A stretch of 64,000 nt of DNA, from contig JAVJSN010000015.1 of NCBI GenBank assembly GCA_040219355.1, forward strand, positions 186,001 through 250,000. Reading direction: 5' to 3'. Shown here piece by piece: positions 63,092-64,000 of this stretch. The position numbers were made by a program, and so were the translations under genes. The notes under the pieces are model-generated. The model made no database searches. It saw nothing but the letters and a program-made list of their open reading frames with translations, and had not been told where the DNA came from. Within the stretch, counting starts at the first letter, position 1. Each line of letters begins with the position of its first letter. Origin of the DNA: MH13 sp040219355 (GTDB taxonomy: Bacteria > Pseudomonadota > Alphaproteobacteria > Rhizobiales > MH13).

Positions 63092-64000
63092 ATGAATCTC
63101 TCCCCCCAACAAGAAGATGCAATCAAGGCCGTGCGCGCCTGGTTTCGCGCGCCCGATCGTCCCGTTTTTCGCCTGTTTGGTTTTGCCGGTACCGGCAAAA
63201 CCACGCTGGCCAAGCTGATCGCCGAAGATGTCGATGGCGATGTGCAGTTTGCCGCGTTCACCGGAAAGGCCGCGCAGGTCCTGCGCTCCAAAGGGGCGGA
63301 AAACGCCCGCACCATTCATTCCCTGATCTACCGGCCCAAAGGCGAGGAAGCCGACGATGAAACTGGCGAATCCTCGCCATTGTTTTCGCTGAATCGCTCC
63401 AGCCCGGTTTCCAAGGCTGATCTGGTTGTCATCGATGAATGTTCGATGGTGGATGAGGAGCTTGGTCGTGATCTGCTGTCTTTTGGCACACCGATCCTTG
63501 TTCTAGGCGATCCGGGGCAGCTGCCGCCGGTGTCTGGCGGCGGGTTTTTCACCGATCATGAGCCGGATGTTCTGCTCACCGAAATTCATCGCCAAGCCCG
63601 CGAAAATCCGATCATCGCCTTGGCCGATGAGGTGCGCACCGGTGGCCTGCTGGACTATGGCCGGTATGGCGACAGCCAGATCATCCGCCGGGCGGACGTC
63701 GACCAAAGCGAGGTTCTGGAAGCCGATCAGGTGCTGGTTGGCACCAACAAGACGCGGCGGAAATACAATCGCCGCTTGCGTGAATTGAAGGGCTATGCCG
63801 GACTGCTGCCGTCACAAGGCGACAAGCTGGTGTGCTTGCGCAACCGCTCAGAGAAGGGATTGCTTAACGGTTCACTCTGGCATGTTGCTTCAGTAGGGCG
63901 GCGTAAAGGCAACACCTTGCAAGCGCTGGTACGCTCTGAAGATGAGGGTGTGAGCCAAAAGGTTCGGCTATCGGCGATGGCGTTTGAAGATCCGGAGAAT
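63092..64000 (+). CDS. RecD-like ATP-dependent helicase, N-terminal part
   Basis: 303 residues from ATG 63092; the window ends before the stop. Superfamily 1 motifs: GFAGTGKTTLAKL (Walker A), FTGKAAQVLRSKGA (Ia), VIDECSMVDEEL (Walker B), LGDPGQLPPVSGGGFF (III), VGTNKTRRKYN (V-like). It belongs to the RecD2/AAA_30 type helicases that act alone on DNA ends, not with RecBC. Confidence 0.88.
   Translation, partial: MNLSPQQEDAIKAVRAWFRAPDRPVFRLFGFAGTGKTTLAKLIAEDVDGDVQFAAFTGKAAQVLRSKGAENARTIHSLIYRPKGEEADDETGESSPLFSLNRSSPVSKADLVVIDECSMVDEELGRDLLSFGTPILVLGDPGQLPPVSGGGFFTDHEPDVLLTEIHRQARENPIIALADEVRTGGLLDYGRYGDSQIIRRADVDQSEVLEADQVLVGTNKTRRKYNRRLRELKGYAGLLPSQGDKLVCLRNRSEKGLLNGSLWHVASVGRRKGNTLQALVRSEDEGVSQKVRLSAMAFEDPEN

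Overview
The window reads as the chromosome of an alphaproteobacterium, most likely of the Hyphomicrobiales (rhizobial) group. The reasons are: a complete cbb3 oxidase set with its ccoGHIS assembly genes and a FixK/FNR-type box; a RutR-type regulator with its palindromic operator; short intergenic palindromes of a style common in rhizobia, including one built around a GGAAAACCGG core; and many NMT1/RibY-type ABC transporters. No rRNA, tRNA or CRISPR array was found. The taxonomic call is an inference from gene content.

Left part (1-16.6 kb): a sugar ABC transporter (cut off by the window start) with a LacI-type operator; cytochrome b561 with a divergent MarR regulator; rutR divergent from an operon for reductive pyrimidine/hydantoin breakdown (M20 amidohydrolase, dihydropyrimidinase, ABC ATPase, two permeases, binding protein). 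Four unrelated small genes and one palindromic repeat are wedged into that operon. Downstream lie a CIA30-like gene, pseudouridine kinase and pseudouridine-phosphate glycosidase (which release uracil), and an OmpA-like protein.

Middle-left (16.6-25.2 kb): two palindromic repeats, a two-gene TIR-like/2TM cassette that looks like antiphage defence, then a compact coenzyme F420 operon (cofG-cofH-cofD-cofC-cofE-fno) followed by an F420-type luciferase-like oxidoreductase. A near-perfect RutR palindrome lies in front of cofG, sharing a 12-base core with the one in front of the pyrimidine operon. No flavin/iron-sulfur dihydropyrimidine dehydrogenase is seen here. The hypothesis that ties the region together is that F420H2 (recharged from NADPH by Fno) feeds a RutR-controlled step of pyrimidine catabolism. 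CofH carries a palindrome-rich in-frame repeat insertion.

Middle (25.2-46.8 kb): an acetate-type sodium symporter with its small subunit, a cNMP/CBS/DUF294 signalling protein, a sensor-like protein ending in a DEDDh exonuclease, the cbb3 oxidase gene set (ccoNOQP, ccoGHIS), several membrane proteins, adenine deaminase, a lipoprotein, and a DUF2975/HTH pair.

Right part (46.8-64 kb): a nine-gene leftward operon of unknown substrate (NMT1-type ABC transporter, cytosine-deaminase-like amidohydrolase, FAD oxidase, two flavodoxin-fold reductases, 2OG-Fe(II) oxygenase, creatininase-like amidase) with a divergent RidA gene; an MFS transporter relic; a type II restriction-modification pair; ilvB-ilvN with a readable Ile-Val-Leu-Val attenuator leader; a soluble chemoreceptor; and the start of a RecD-like helicase.
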